Notes: generated from the sequence alone by a model not told the origin. A stretch of DNA of 64,000 bases from UBA937 sp031549725 (GCA_031549725.1 JAVBPH010000034.1:55195-119194), one strand, 5' to 3'; shown: positions 24,614 to 33,502, counted from the stretch's first letter. Program-made: numbers and translations.

Positions 24614-27205
24614 CTATTTCTTCTTCAGTTTTCGTTTAACCATTTTTACGATTTCAACCACCGGAATAATTGTGATGGCTAGTCCAAAAGCAATGAAGAA
24701 TTCTTCCGCCGGAAGGGGTGTAAGCTGGAACATGGTATTCAGTCCAGGAATATACATCACTATGAACGTTAATATAAAGGAAAGTACCATGGCACCCAGG
24801 AGATACTTGTTGAGGGACTTATTGGCAAAAATGGAACCAGTCCTGGAATGCATGTTGATGGCATGGAATATCTCACACATGGAAAGGGTAAAGAATGCCA
24901 TGGTCATGCCGGTAACCTGGGAAGTCTGAACTCCAATAAAAAAGGAAATCAGGGTCAGCGCTGCAATAAGCAGGCCCTGGTAGATCACGTCAGTCCCCAG
25001 TCCGTCGGCAAAGATGGTTTCTTTTGGATCCCGGGGAGGCTTCTGCATGGAATCCGCCTCGGCTTTTTCCATACCAAGAGCCATGGCAGGGGCGGTGTCG
25101 GTGATCAGGTTTATCCAGAGTATATGAATGGGAGCGAAGAGCCGCATCCCTGCCAGGGTGGCAATGAAGATGGCCACCACTTCACTCAGGTTTGCCGATA
25201 AAAGGAATTGGATGGCCTTGCGGATATTTTCATAGATCCGCCGGCCTTCTTCCACGGCATAAACGATTGAAGCAAAATTATCATCCGCCAGAACCATGTC
25301 CGCCACATTTTTGGTTACATCCGTCCCGGTAATACCCATGCCGACTCCGATATCCGCGGCCTTAAGGGCGGGGGCATCGTTAACCCCGTCTCCGGTCATG
25401 GCGGTTATCTTTCCTTTTTTCTTCCATGTATTAACAATCCGGACCTTATGTTCAGGCTGAACCCTGGCATAAACGGATATCCTCTCGATCCGGTCCTCGA
25501 AATCCCTGTCGGTCATGGCGGACAATTCGGCGCCGGTAATAGCTTCCTGCCCGCCGGAAAGAATTCCCAGTTCCTTTGCAATGGCTACCGCGGTATCCCT
25601 ATGGTCTCCGGTAATCATGATTGCCCGGACTCCGGCGTTATTGCATTCCTCTATAGCTGCCTTCACCTCAGGCCGTATGGGATCGATCATTCCTGAAAGT
25701 CCGATGAATACCAAGTCCTGTTCCAGGGTTTCCGGTGAAAGATCCCCGGGTTTCTCCGGATAATCCCGGTATGATGCGGCCAGTACCCGAAGAGCCCTGG
25801 CGGCCATTTGTTTATTATCCGAAAGTATCTGATCCCGGAATTGCTGCGACATTGGTTTTATTTCACCATCCTGAAATATATATGAACACCGGTGGAGTAT
25901 TTCATCAGGGGCACCCTTGGTGAATTGCCGGACCATTCGGTCCTGCTGGGCATGCAGGGTGGACATCATCTTGCGTTCCGAATCAAAGGGCGCTTCCCCA
26001 ATCCTGGGGGTTGCTTCCTCCAGTTTATTTTTAACAGCACCGTTTTTTGCGCCGAATTCCGCCAGGGCAAGTTCGGTAGGTTCCCCCTGGAAACTTCCAT
26101 CCGGTCCGGTCTGTACGTCGGTGCACAGCGCCATGGCCGTCGCCAGTAGGTGAATATCCCCGGTCTGGTCCACCACGGTCATTTTGTTCTGGGTGAGTGT
26201 GCCTGTTTTGTCTGAACAAACCACCTGGGTACATCCCAGGGTCTCCACCGCGGTCATCCGGCGGATAATCGCATTCCTGGTGGACATATGGGTGACACCT
26301 ATTGAAAGCAATACGGTAACCACCACCACCAGGCCTTCGGGAATAGCCGCCACCGCAAGGCTTATGGCGGTGAGGAGCATCTCAAAAACATGGCCGCCCT
26401 GGAAACCACCGTTTTTGAATACACTGAAAAAGAATATGAATATACATATCCCCAGGACTGCCACACTGAGGACCTTACTCAGGGATGCAAGCTTTTTTTG
26501 GAGAGGCGTTTTTTCCGTGTCTGCTCCCGCCAGAATTCCTGCGATTTTCCCCATCTCGGTAGCCATCCCCGTGGCCACCACCACACCTTCACCCCGGCCA
26601 TAGGCTACGTTTGTACCCATATACGCCATATTGACCCGGTCTCCCAGGGGAATTTCGGTATCACTTTCTGTTAATGCTTCAACATGCTTTCCCTCGGGCA
26701 GTGATTCCCCGGTCAGGGCCGCTTCTTCTATTTTAAGACTTGCCGTTTCAATAAGCCGCATATCCGCAGGAACCGAATCCCCTGCTTCCAGGAGGACAAT
26801 ATCCCCGGGGACCAATTCCTCGGATTTGATATCCATCACTTTTCCGTCCCGGCGTACCGTGGCCATGGGAGCGGACATATTCTGCAGGGCTTCTATTGCT
26901 TTTTCCGCCTTGCTTTCCTGGACAATTCCAAGAATAGCATTAAGGACCACCACCGCCAGGATAATCATCATATCGGCGATTTCCCCGAAGACTCCCGACA
27001 GGATCGCCGCGGCGATAAGTACAATTATCATAGGATCCCGGATCTGTTCCCATATCCGCATACCCAAGCTTATTTTCTTTCCTTCCTCAAGTTTGTTTCG
27101 TCCGGAAGTTTCCAGCCTGGCCGAGACCTCAGAAGAGCTAAGCCCCAGGGGAGAACTCTTTTCTGCGTTTAGTACGTTATCAGTTTTTTCTAGGTATGGT
27201 TTCAT
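24614..27205 (-). CDS. P-type cation ATPase, Ca2+-transporting (P2 type)
   Basis: 863 residues with the P2A/P2B layout: N-terminal cation-ATPase domain, actuator with LTGES, phosphorylation motif CSDKTGTLTQNKM, nucleotide-binding KGAPDEIL, hinge MTGDGVNDAPALKAADIGVG, and ten membrane segments with an intramembrane AIPEGL (helix 4) and NLITDTAPAMALG (helix 6) typical of Ca2+ pumps. It exports Ca2+ (or Mn2+) from the cytoplasm. The C-terminus ends in a lysine-rich tail (MVKRKLKKK). It precedes the cardiolipin synthase gene by 25 nt. The ion specificity is inferred from helix 4 and 6 motifs. Confidence 0.93.
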   Translation of the reverse strand: MKPYLEKTDNVLNAEKSSPLGLSSSEVSARLETSGRNKLEEGKKISLGMRIWEQIRDPMIIVLIAAAILSGVFGEIADMMIILAVVVLNAILGIVQESKAEKAIEALQNMSAPMATVRRDGKVMDIKSEELVPGDIVLLEAGDSVPADMRLIETASLKIEEAALTGESLPEGKHVEALTESDTEIPLGDRVNMAYMGTNVAYGRGEGVVVATGMATEMGKIAGILAGADTEKTPLQKKLASLSKVLSVAVLGICIFIFFFSVFKNGGFQGGHVFEMLLTAISLAVAAIPEGLVVVVTVLLSIGVTHMSTRNAIIRRMTAVETLGCTQVVCSDKTGTLTQNKMTVVDQTGDIHLLATAMALCTDVQTGPDGSFQGEPTELALAEFGAKNGAVKNKLEEATPRIGEAPFDSERKMMSTLHAQQDRMVRQFTKGAPDEILHRCSYIFQDGEIKPMSQQFRDQILSDNKQMAARALRVLAASYRDYPEKPGDLSPETLEQDLVFIGLSGMIDPIRPEVKAAIEECNNAGVRAIMITGDHRDTAVAIAKELGILSGGQEAITGAELSAMTDRDFEDRIERISVYARVQPEHKVRIVNTWKKKGKITAMTGDGVNDAPALKAADIGVGMGITGTDVTKNVADMVLADDNFASIVYAVEEGRRIYENIRKAIQFLLSANLSEVVAIFIATLAGMRLFAPIHILWINLITDTAPAMALGMEKAEADSMQKPPRDPKETIFADGLGTDVIYQGLLIAALTLISFFIGVQTSQVTGMTMAFFTLSMCEIFHAINMHSRTGSIFANKSLNKYLLGAMVLSFILTFIVMYIPGLNTMFQLTPLPAEEFFIAFGLAITIIPVVEIVKMVKRKLKKK

Positions 27206-27457
27206 TCTTTTTTCCTATATTTCCCTTTGTTAAAACCTGGAATAAAAACCCTGGTTTAGAAATATTAAACATCAGGTTACCTGTTCTATTGAGGTAAAAC
27301 CCGGTGTTTCTACACTATATATAAACAATACGACTTTTTTTTCATTCCGGCATTAAGTAAAACGATTAGATGCTTAAAAATATGGTCCCTGTTTCAGGTT
27401 GGTTCAGCTTCTATCCGGGACGGGATCTTTAACTGAATGGGTGAATCCGCATAAATT

Positions 27458-27500
27458 ATGAACCTTTTTCAAAACCCGGCAAGTTTTGAAAAAGGTTCAT
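27458..27500. repeat. Long perfect hairpin upstream of the tetR-like promoter
   Basis: ATGAACCTTTTTCAAAAC (27458-27475) and its exact reverse complement (27483-27500) form an 18 bp stem with loop CCGGCAA, followed by a T-rich stretch. It lies between divergent genes, so it is not an obvious terminator of either; it may insulate the two promoters. The rest of 27206-27457 shows no gene or clear site. The hairpin belongs to the same class as those at 2333, 51573 and 54691. Confidence 0.7.
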
Positions 27501-27515
27501 TATTATTGTTTTTTC

Positions 27516-27560
27516 TTGACAAAATGACTTTATAGTCATAAATTATGACTATAAAGTCAT
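27516..27560 (+). promoter_or_regulatory. Promoter with overlapping palindromic operator for TetR regulator
   Basis: TTGACA (27516-27521) is a perfect -35 box; TAAATT (27539-27544) is a -10 box after 17 bp. From 27524 to 27560 there is a perfect 16 bp inverted repeat, ATGACTTTATAGTCAT and ATGACTATAAAGTCAT, separated by AAATT. Each arm is itself palindromic (ATGACT/AGTCAT). It covers the -10 region 15 nt before the regulator start, as expected for autorepression. Confidence 0.85.
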
Positions 27561-27575
27561 ATTCAGGAAGGGATT

Positions 27576-28211
27576 ATGCCGAAGGAAACTTTTATGCGGC
27601 TCCGCGGGGAAAAACAGGAAAACATCATGCGGGCTGCGATACATGAATTTGTCGAGAATGGATTTGACCGGACCAGAGTAGAGGATATTGCCGCCGCCGC
27701 CGGGGTGGCCAAGGGAAGTATATACCAATACTTTGAGGACAAAAAAGATCTTTTTATTTACTGCAGCGAATGGGGATTACGGGTATTCATGGACAAACTG
27801 GATGAGAGAGCCCATACAGGGAACATGGATATTTATGAATACTTCAGGGAAAGTTTTCATAAACAGGAGCTGCTGAAGGAAGAACAAAAGCTTGCCCTGT
27901 TTATGCAGCAGGTTTCAAATGAACGCTGGCTCGCGGGGGAATCCATGCAGGCCATGTACAGGGTGGCGGACAAATATGTCGAACAGCTTATCCGGAACAG
28001 CCAGAGAAAGGGTTTGGTCCGGAAGGATATTGATGATGGTCTGCTGAAGGAATATTTTCTTGGTGTGACGGACCGGTTCAAAAAAAGATGGCTGGATCTT
28101 TATTTGGATTTCAGCCGGGATATGACAAAAGAGCAGAGCCGGCTTATGAAAGCAGAACTGAATCAGATGCTTGCCCTTCTGCAGGACGGGATGGGAACAA
28201 AGGAGTCATAA
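27576..28211 (+). CDS. TetR/AcrR family transcriptional regulator
   Basis: 211 residues. The N-terminal TetR helix-turn-helix is clear: IMRAAIHEFVENGF, then DRTRVEDIAAAAGVAKGSIY and QYFEDKKDLFIYC. The C-terminal ligand-binding domain is helical and charged, with no recognisable ligand class. Its promoter is overlain by a near-ideal palindrome (27524-27560), so it very probably represses itself and the two downstream ABC genes. The stop is 1 nt before the ATPase start, so all three form one operon. The inducing ligand is unknown; a lipid-like or toxic compound exported by the pump is a fair guess only. Confidence 0.93.
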   Translation: MPKETFMRLRGEKQENIMRAAIHEFVENGFDRTRVEDIAAAAGVAKGSIYQYFEDKKDLFIYCSEWGLRVFMDKLDERAHTGNMDIYEYFRESFHKQELLKEEQKLALFMQQVSNERWLAGESMQAMYRVADKYVEQLIRNSQRKGLVRKDIDDGLLKEYFLGVTDRFKKRWLDLYLDFSRDMTKEQSRLMKAELNQMLALLQDGMGTKES

Positions 28212-28212
28212 C

Positions 28213-28911
28213 ATGTTTATTTCGGTAAAGAATTTGAGAAAACAATACAGCAATGGAGATGTGGTCACCCGTGTCCTTAGGGGTATTAATATCGGATTGG
28301 AAAGGGGACATATCGGGGTAATCCTTGGGCCCTCCGGATCGGGAAAATCAACCCTCATGAATATTATCGGCGGGGTTGACCGGGCGGACAGCGGGGAAGT
28401 ACAGGTTGGCACGGCAGATATTACAGGCCTGGATGATAAACAGTTAACGGATTACCGCAGGGAAAACATTGGTTTCGTGTTCCAGTTCTATAACCTGGTG
28501 CCGAACCTTACGGTTGCAGAAAATATTGAAGTGGTGTCCAACATCAGCGGTAGTCCCTTGCATCTTGAGGATATGCTCCAAGCCGTGGGGCTTTCGGAAA
28601 AGAAAAACCGGTTTCCCCGGGAGCTCAGCGGCGGGGAACAGCAGCGGGTCTCCATTGCCCGGGCGGTTATCAAGAATCCGGAACTGCTGCTCTGTGATGA
28701 ACCCACCGGTGCATTGGATTACCATACTTCCAGGGAAGTCCTTTCCCTGCTGCAGCGGGTGAACCGGGAGTATGGCACTACCATACTTATGATTACCCAT
28801 AACAGCCCTATTGCAGGGATGGCCCATGATGTGTTCAAACTCCGGGACGGGGAAGTTGCGGAATACAAACACAATGCTGAAACCCTTCAGGCGGAAAGGA
28901 TTGAATGGTGA
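28213..28911 (+). CDS. ABC transporter ATPase (LolD/MacB class)
   Basis: 232 residues from ATG 28213 (MFISVKNLRKQY); a longer frame would begin inside the tetR gene. Walker A GPSGSGKST (about 39-47), Q-loop FQFYNLVPNLTV, signature LSGGEQQRVSIARAV, Walker B LLLCDEPTGALD and the H-loop MITHN are present. The class powers FtsX-type permeases that extract lipoproteins or export compounds. The last codons overlap the permease start, indicating a complex of the two products. Part of the TetR-regulated operon. Confidence 0.93.
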   Translation: MFISVKNLRKQYSNGDVVTRVLRGINIGLERGHIGVILGPSGSGKSTLMNIIGGVDRADSGEVQVGTADITGLDDKQLTDYRRENIGFVFQFYNLVPNLTVAENIEVVSNISGSPLHLEDMLQAVGLSEKKNRFPRELSGGEQQRVSIARAVIKNPELLLCDEPTGALDYHTSREVLSLLQRVNREYGTTILMITHNSPIAGMAHDVFKLRDGEVAEYKHNAETLQAERIEW

Positions 28912-31157
28912 TGGTACTCAATAGACGAACCGGACGGATGATCCGGGAACATAAAGCCCGCTACATAGGGGTGCTGTTTCTGGTATTTCTTGGCAGTTAC
29001 AGTTTTGTGGTCGCCGCGGGGCTTGCCGGAAACCTGGGTGCCCTGGTAAGCGGTTTTGCAGAAAAAAATCTCCAGGAAGACCTGTCCTTTTCAACGGACA
29101 TTCCCCTTTCGGATTTAGCTTCCCTTGAGGCCAGGAGCGGGGCGGTTATTGAAGCATACGAAAATGCGGACGTTACCCTTGCCGGCGGGCAGCAGCTTAG
29201 GCTTATGAGTCCCTGCGGGAATATTAATATCCCCGCAATAACATCGGGCAGGGGCCTGGAAGGACCCGGGGAAATCCTCCTTAATCCCGGCTTCTGTACC
29301 AGCCAGGGAGTGAAAATAGGGGACAGGCTTTTTATTAACGGCAGGAACTATACGGTGGTCGGGACCATGGCCCTGCCGCATTATGTGTATCCACTGAAAA
29401 ATATTTATGACATGCTTCCCCCCGGCGGATTCGGAATTGGTCTTGTACAGACCGAAAACTTCAGGGATTTTCCCGATGTGTTTACAGTTTATTCCGCACG
29501 TTTTAATGACCGGAACCATATCAACGGCCAGGCATCAAAACTGCATGAACTGCTTATTCAGGATGGACATGAACTTTCCGAATGGGTGGATTCCATGAAC
29601 AATAAACGCATCCGCATGCCCTGGGCTTCAATCACGGGCATGCGGACCATGAGTGTTCCCATTCCTGCGGCGATGTTCCTGCTCTGCTGTCTTATTATGG
29701 GAATCATGATCTGGCGGATTGTAAAGGCCGATACGGTGGTAATTGGTACGCTGTATGCCCAGGGGTACAGGAGGAATGAACTGATCCGGCATTACCTGAG
29801 GATCCCCTTGATTATTGCATTAACCGGAGGCGCTGCGGGGGTTCTCCTGGCTGCGCCCTGTATATCCCCGGCGATACATGCGATGATTTCCTACTATAAT
29901 ATTCCTATAACGGGCATCAATTTTTCTCCGGTCAATATTATTATAGGCATTTTTATGCCGGCGCTTTTCCTGGGTATCGCCGGTTTTCTGGTAATCCACG
30001 GGGAATTAAAGAAGGCCCCTTCGGATCTGATGAAGGGCGGTGCTGAAAAAACAAGGGTCAACTTTTTTGAGCGTTCGCTGAAACTTGAGCGGTTCAAATT
30101 TAAAACAAAGTTTGCCCTCCGGAGCCAGCTCCGGAGCATACCCAGGCTTATCTTTCTACTGATCGGTGTTACCGGTTCTTCCATTATGATGCTCATGGGA
30201 TTCACCATCAGCCATTCCATGAATACCGTATTCAGTAGTGTGGAACATGAAGATATGTACCGGTTTTCCCGGGAATATTCCTTCAAGAAACTTCAGTATG
30301 GTGAGGTGCCCCCGGGGAGTACACCTTTTAATGCTATCCGGGCATATCCGGAAAACCGGGAATCCGCGGAGTTTTACATCACCGGGATTGTCCCGGGATC
30401 GGGGGCTATTCATCTTAGGGATAAATCCGGCGGGGCTCTCCGGATTGACCAGGTTAATATCACGGCGCCCATGGCTTCCAGGCTGAAGCTCAAAACCGGG
30501 GATAAGCTTTCCTTTGTTAATAAAATGGACGGAAAGCATTACAGCCTCACCATTGATGGCATCGCGGAAACCTATGCAGGACAATTTATCTACATGCCCC
30601 TGGATGATTTTAACAGGATGGTTAGTCTGCCCCCGGATTCATATTCGGGTATTTTCAGCAATCAGGAACTTAATATTGATGAACACCTGCTTTCCGGGAC
30701 AAAGGATTTACAGAACCTTTCCGGGACCATGGATGAATTGGCGGCGCCCATGACTTCCGCGGTGGTTTTTATGACCGTAATTGCCTGCTGCATGGCGGTG
30801 ATTATCATTTTCCTGGTCACTTCCCTGATGATCGATGAAAGCAGAACCACTATTTCTCTCTTTAAGGTATTCGGCTACAGGAAGAAGGAAATCAACAGCC
30901 TCATCCTGAACAGTTCAACTATTATAGTGATCTTCGGGTTTTTCCTGGCGGTCCCCCTGACGGTACTTTCCGCAGACGCCATATACCGGTACCTTGGGGA
31001 AATGATCAACATGGTCCTGCCCATACTCATAAACCCCTGGTATGTGCTGTTCAGTTTTGTTCTGATCATGCTGGTTTACCAGGGAACTAAAATGCTCTCC
31101 CGCAGGAAGCTCGACGGAATAAGCATGGGAGAAGCCCTTAAGGCCGGAACGGAATGA
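28905..31157 (+). CDS. FtsX-type ABC transporter permease
   Basis: 750-residue permease with two FtsX-like modules. An N-terminal membrane helix (YIGVLFLVFLGSYSFVVAAGLAG) and large extracytoplasmic domain (about 40-240) lead to three helices (about 250-370). Then come a further helix near 420 (RLIFLLIGVTGSSIMMLMGF), a second extracytoplasmic domain, and three final helices beginning AVVFMTVIACCMAVIIIFLV. It starts at ATG 28905 or the in-frame ATG 28911, overlapping the ATPase stop. With that ATPase it forms a lipoprotein-release or multidrug-type exporter controlled by the TetR regulator. The substrate is unknown. The island with an attC-like site begins right after its stop. Confidence 0.9.
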   Translation: MVMVLNRRTGRMIREHKARYIGVLFLVFLGSYSFVVAAGLAGNLGALVSGFAEKNLQEDLSFSTDIPLSDLASLEARSGAVIEAYENADVTLAGGQQLRLMSPCGNINIPAITSGRGLEGPGEILLNPGFCTSQGVKIGDRLFINGRNYTVVGTMALPHYVYPLKNIYDMLPPGGFGIGLVQTENFRDFPDVFTVYSARFNDRNHINGQASKLHELLIQDGHELSEWVDSMNNKRIRMPWASITGMRTMSVPIPAAMFLLCCLIMGIMIWRIVKADTVVIGTLYAQGYRRNELIRHYLRIPLIIALTGGAAGVLLAAPCISPAIHAMISYYNIPITGINFSPVNIIIGIFMPALFLGIAGFLVIHGELKKAPSDLMKGGAEKTRVNFFERSLKLERFKFKTKFALRSQLRSIPRLIFLLIGVTGSSIMMLMGFTISHSMNTVFSSVEHEDMYRFSREYSFKKLQYGEVPPGSTPFNAIRAYPENRESAEFYITGIVPGSGAIHLRDKSGGALRIDQVNITAPMASRLKLKTGDKLSFVNKMDGKHYSLTIDGIAETYAGQFIYMPLDDFNRMVSLPPDSYSGIFSNQELNIDEHLLSGTKDLQNLSGTMDELAAPMTSAVVFMTVIACCMAVIIIFLVTSLMIDESRTTISLFKVFGYRKKEINSLILNSSTIIVIFGFFLAVPLTVLSADAIYRYLGEMINMVLPILINPWYVLFSFVLIMLVYQGTKMLSRRKLDGISMGEALKAGTE

Positions 31158-31206
31158 ACCTCTCCGTTGCTTGCGGGAGGCCACTGAAAAAGCTTGAGAA
31201 AACGGC

Positions 31207-31375
31207 ACCCCAATTGCATCGGGTTTATACGACGTTTTGCCGGCCCGAATAAGGGCTTTGCGCAGCAAAGACCAGGGCCGGCAAAATGTGCCGGAGTGAG
31301 CCGTGGGAGGCGCAGCCGACCTAGGCGAACGGAGGCCGAGGAGCGCAGCGACGACGCGTATAAACTTTGTTAGGC
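31207..31375 (-). other. attC-like integron recombination site (one degenerate end)
   Basis: Read on the minus strand it starts with the core GCCTAAC (31375-31369), then GTTTATACG (31365-31357), a long GC-rich arm, and CGTATAAAC (31231-31223) pairing with it. The expected closing GTTRRRY box is only approximate (ATTGGGG near 31208-31214). Inside lies a 12 bp perfect stem TTTTGCCGGCCC/GGGCCGGCAAAA (31235-31246, 31275-31286) capped by GCTTTGC/GCAAAG. It directly follows the toxin gene stop at 31389 in cassette orientation. No integrase gene is in the window. Confidence 0.6.
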
Positions 31376-31388
31376 GTAGTTCCTGCCT

Positions 31389-31661
31389 CTATTTATAGGC
31401 ATCTTTTCGGTCTTCTATATCAAGGATAAATACAATGACTTTTGCTTCATCTATGGTATAAAATAATCTATAACCACCAATTCTAAACCGAAATATATCT
31501 TTATAATTTCCTTTCAATCGTTTTATATTTGGCCCAAAATATGGATTTTTCCGTAATATTGGATATACATAGTCTTTTATCTTGGGATACAAAGAACAAT
31601 ATTTATTGGAACTGATTTTCTTCTGAAATGCTTCAGTTTCGGCTATTTTATATTCACCCAA
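31389..31661 (-). CDS. RelE/ParE-type toxin of a toxin-antitoxin module
   Basis: 90 residues of the RelE/StbE fold: KYCSLYPKIKDYVYPIL, then PNIKRLKGNYKDIFRFRIGGYRLFYTID and VFILDIEDRKDAYK, the last being the typical basic/Tyr C-terminus of mRNA-cleaving toxins. The start overlaps the antitoxin stop by 8 nt, so the pair is translationally coupled. Codon use is AT-rich, unlike flanking genes. It is followed within 14 nt by the core of the attC-like site, as expected for an integron cassette. The ribosome-dependent RNase role is inferred from the family. Confidence 0.88.
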   Translation of the reverse strand: MGEYKIAETEAFQKKISSNKYCSLYPKIKDYVYPILRKNPYFGPNIKRLKGNYKDIFRFRIGGYRLFYTIDEAKVIVFILDIEDRKDAYK

Positions 31662-31887
31662 TTATTTTATACCGTCCCTTCTCAACATCAGATATCCCTT
31701 TCTTTAAATCTTTTTCATTTTGCAGTATTTCCTTCATCTCATTGTCATCAACAATGCTATCTGTGAATATATAATTTATGGTTGCATATTCCATGAAATT
31801 CGAAATGGTCCGTTTATCTCCATCAGCGGCTTTCTTGAATAAATCATATATACTCTCATCGACTCGTACGGTTATTGTTTTTGCCAT
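31654..31887 (-). CDS. Ribbon-helix-helix antitoxin
   Basis: 77 residues. The N-terminus KTITVRVDESIYDLFKKAA followed by GDKRTISNFMEYATINYI is a ribbon-helix-helix DNA-binding domain (CopG-like). The charged C-terminus (EMKEILQNEKDLKKGISDVEKG) would bind and inhibit the toxin encoded directly downstream. Gene order (antitoxin, toxin) and the 8-nt overlap are the standard RelBE-type arrangement. The AT-rich composition marks it as part of the acquired island. It probably represses its own promoter. Confidence 0.88.
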   Translation of the reverse strand: MAKTITVRVDESIYDLFKKAADGDKRTISNFMEYATINYIFTDSIVDDNEMKEILQNEKDLKKGISDVEKGRYKIIG

Positions 31888-31924
31888 ATCAAACCCTCAT
31901 GCTTCAATAATATTCATTTTTATT

Positions 31925-32251
31925 CTAATTGTCAATTATTTCTTTTAGATTTTCTAGTGGAATCCATCCTTGTTCATTTGTGTCAATATTTTTTCCCCAA
32001 ATCCATCCGTTTAGGACTTTTAACCCCTGTAGGATTTCCCTTTCTTTGACATTGAGTTCTTTGGCTGTATAGTTCTGAAGAATTATTTCACCATTTTTTT
32101 CATGTTTGATTATTTGTTCTGGAACCCATCCTGCATTCGAACCATCCCGCTTTGAACAATAAATCCAATTCGGCCAGTTTTCATTACCATCATATATTTC
32201 CTTAACAATTATCCGTTCATTTTGTTTTAATTTTATTGGATGAGGATACAT
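31925..32251 (-). CDS. SH3-like domain protein (N-terminally uncertain)
   Basis: About 108 residues containing two SH3-like repeats: PHPIKLKQNERIIVKEIYD with WPNWIYCSKRDGSNAGWVPE, then NYTAKELNVKEREILQGLK with WIWGKNIDTNEQGWIPLE. The double W-x-x-x...GW(V/I)P pattern is typical of small bacterial SH3 proteins often seen as accessory genes. ATG 32251 is a likely start; TTG 32260 is in frame too, and no ribosome site is clear. Its 5' end overlaps a truncated antitoxin-like gene in another frame, suggesting a junction of two gene fragments. Function unknown. Confidence 0.7.
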   Translation of the reverse strand: MYPHPIKLKQNERIIVKEIYDGNENWPNWIYCSKRDGSNAGWVPEQIIKHEKNGEIILQNYTAKELNVKEREILQGLKVLNGWIWGKNIDTNEQGWIPLENLKEIIDN

Positions 32252-32354
32252 AGTCTTCAACTATTTTAGACAAACTGCGATTGTTTTCCTCTGCATATTT
32301 CTTAGCAGATTGTATTACTGATTTGTCCAATTTGAGTGTAAGTTTTGCTCCCAT
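32217..32354 (-). pseudogene. Truncated ribbon-helix-helix antitoxin-like gene
   Basis: A 45-codon frame from ATG 32354 reads MGAKLTLKLDKSVIQSAKKY followed by AEENNRSLSKIVEDYV, then runs into unrelated residues and a TGA at 32217. The N-terminus matches small RHH antitoxins (DUF6364-like, K-L-T-L-x-L-D...A-K-x-Y-A...S-x-S-K-x-V-E-D-Y), which are normally about 80 residues. The 3' half appears replaced by the SH3-like gene in a different frame. It is probably a relic of another cassette. Confidence 0.6.
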
Positions 32355-32392
32355 ATTATCATTCCTTCTATATGTGGAACATCTATCCCGGG

Positions 32393-33502
32393 TCACAGGG
32401 TATCGGAATTTTCCTGGACGGCGGCCTCTGTTGCCAGGTGGTTATCCGCCGGGGATGAAGGAATATCCTGACGGGCATATACCCCGGCCTTGGCGGGGGA
32501 GGTGGATTCCCGGACTATCAATTCGGTTTCCAGGAGGATACACCGGACGGTTGCATCCGGATTGTTTATCATATCCACCAGGAGTTCACAGCTGGAAAAT
32601 CCCAGCTGGAATTTTGGCTGGTTGATGGTGGTAATGGTCGGGTTGGCCATGGAGGAAATATCCACATTGTCGAAACCGGTAACCACCACATCCCGGGGAA
32701 CATTCAGTCCAAGCCTGGCGCAGGATTTTATTACCGCCGCAGCATAAACATCGGATGCACAGAAAAAAGCGTCCGGGCGTTTGCTGGTATGCATTAATTG
32801 GGCCACCGCGGAAACCGCCATATCATAGTTTACATCCGGAAGCTGGATGATCAGGTCCTGATCCTGCTTGATCCCCGCCCGGTTCAGCGACTCCAGGTAT
32901 CCCTGAAGCCGGTGCCTGGCATATTTATAACGGATTGGACCGTTAATGAAAGCAATATTCTTTTTCCCCAGGGAAATAAGGTATTCCATGGTGCTCCGGG
33001 TTGCGGCAATATCATCAATTGATACGTAGGGAATTTCCAAATCACTGTCAAATTCACAGCACTGGACCAGGGGCAGGGTGTCGTTCAGTTTTTTAAGCAG
33101 GTGGCTTGGAACATGGTTGGTGGTGATAATGCCCGCGGCGTTCACCTTCTGGATTAGTTCCATGAGGATAGGCATGGTGTTGTCGTTTATATGTTCTTCA
33201 TTTACCAGGAGCTGGTAACCATGGCGCCTGGCCGCGGACTTTGCCCCCCGGGTAATCTGGCTGTAAAAGGGGTTCCCCATGGAAGGTATGTTAAAGATGA
33301 TCAGGCCGCTGTTCTGGGGCTTCTTTCTTACCTGGAGTTCTGTGATATTATATCCATGGTTGCCCAGGGCGTCCAGGATTTTTTTTCTTGTTTCATCCTT
33401 AACATTGGGAGAACCGTTAAGTATCCGGGAAATGGTAGCAATGGAAACCCCGGTTTCCTCGGCAATTTCTTGATATGTAGATTTTTTGTTGTTCTTTTTC
33501 AC
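32393..33502 (-). CDS. LacI family transcriptional regulator
   Basis: 369 residues from GTG 33502, with AAAGGA upstream. The N-terminal LacI helix-turn-helix TYQEIAEETGVSIATISRIL and hinge NGSPNVKDETRKKIL are followed by a periplasmic-binding-protein-like effector domain (GLIIFNIPSMGNPFYSQITRG, VSIDDIAATRSTMEYLISLG, VVTGFDNVDISSMANPTITT). It is divergent from the sugar importer operon at 34018. Palindromes with a TTTTCATGAAAA core lie in front of both genes. It therefore very likely represses itself and the importer until a sugar binds. The C-terminal 30 residues are an extra, Pro/Ser-rich tail. Confidence 0.93.
   Translation of the reverse strand: MKKNNKKSTYQEIAEETGVSIATISRILNGSPNVKDETRKKILDALGNHGYNITELQVRKKPQNSGLIIFNIPSMGNPFYSQITRGAKSAARRHGYQLLVNEEHINDNTMPILMELIQKVNAAGIITTNHVPSHLLKKLNDTLPLVQCCEFDSDLEIPYVSIDDIAATRSTMEYLISLGKKNIAFINGPIRYKYARHRLQGYLESLNRAGIKQDQDLIIQLPDVNYDMAVSAVAQLMHTSKRPDAFFCASDVYAAAVIKSCARLGLNVPRDVVVTGFDNVDISSMANPTITTINQPKFQLGFSSCELLVDMINNPDATVRCILLETELIVRESTSPAKAGVYARQDIPSSPADNHLATEAAVQENSDTL

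Noticed and set aside
31235..31286. GC-rich hairpin read as a plain Rho-independent terminator of the FtsX-type permease gene
   Set aside because: There is no T-run, and the surrounding paired boxes and the GCCTAAC core fit an attC-like site better.
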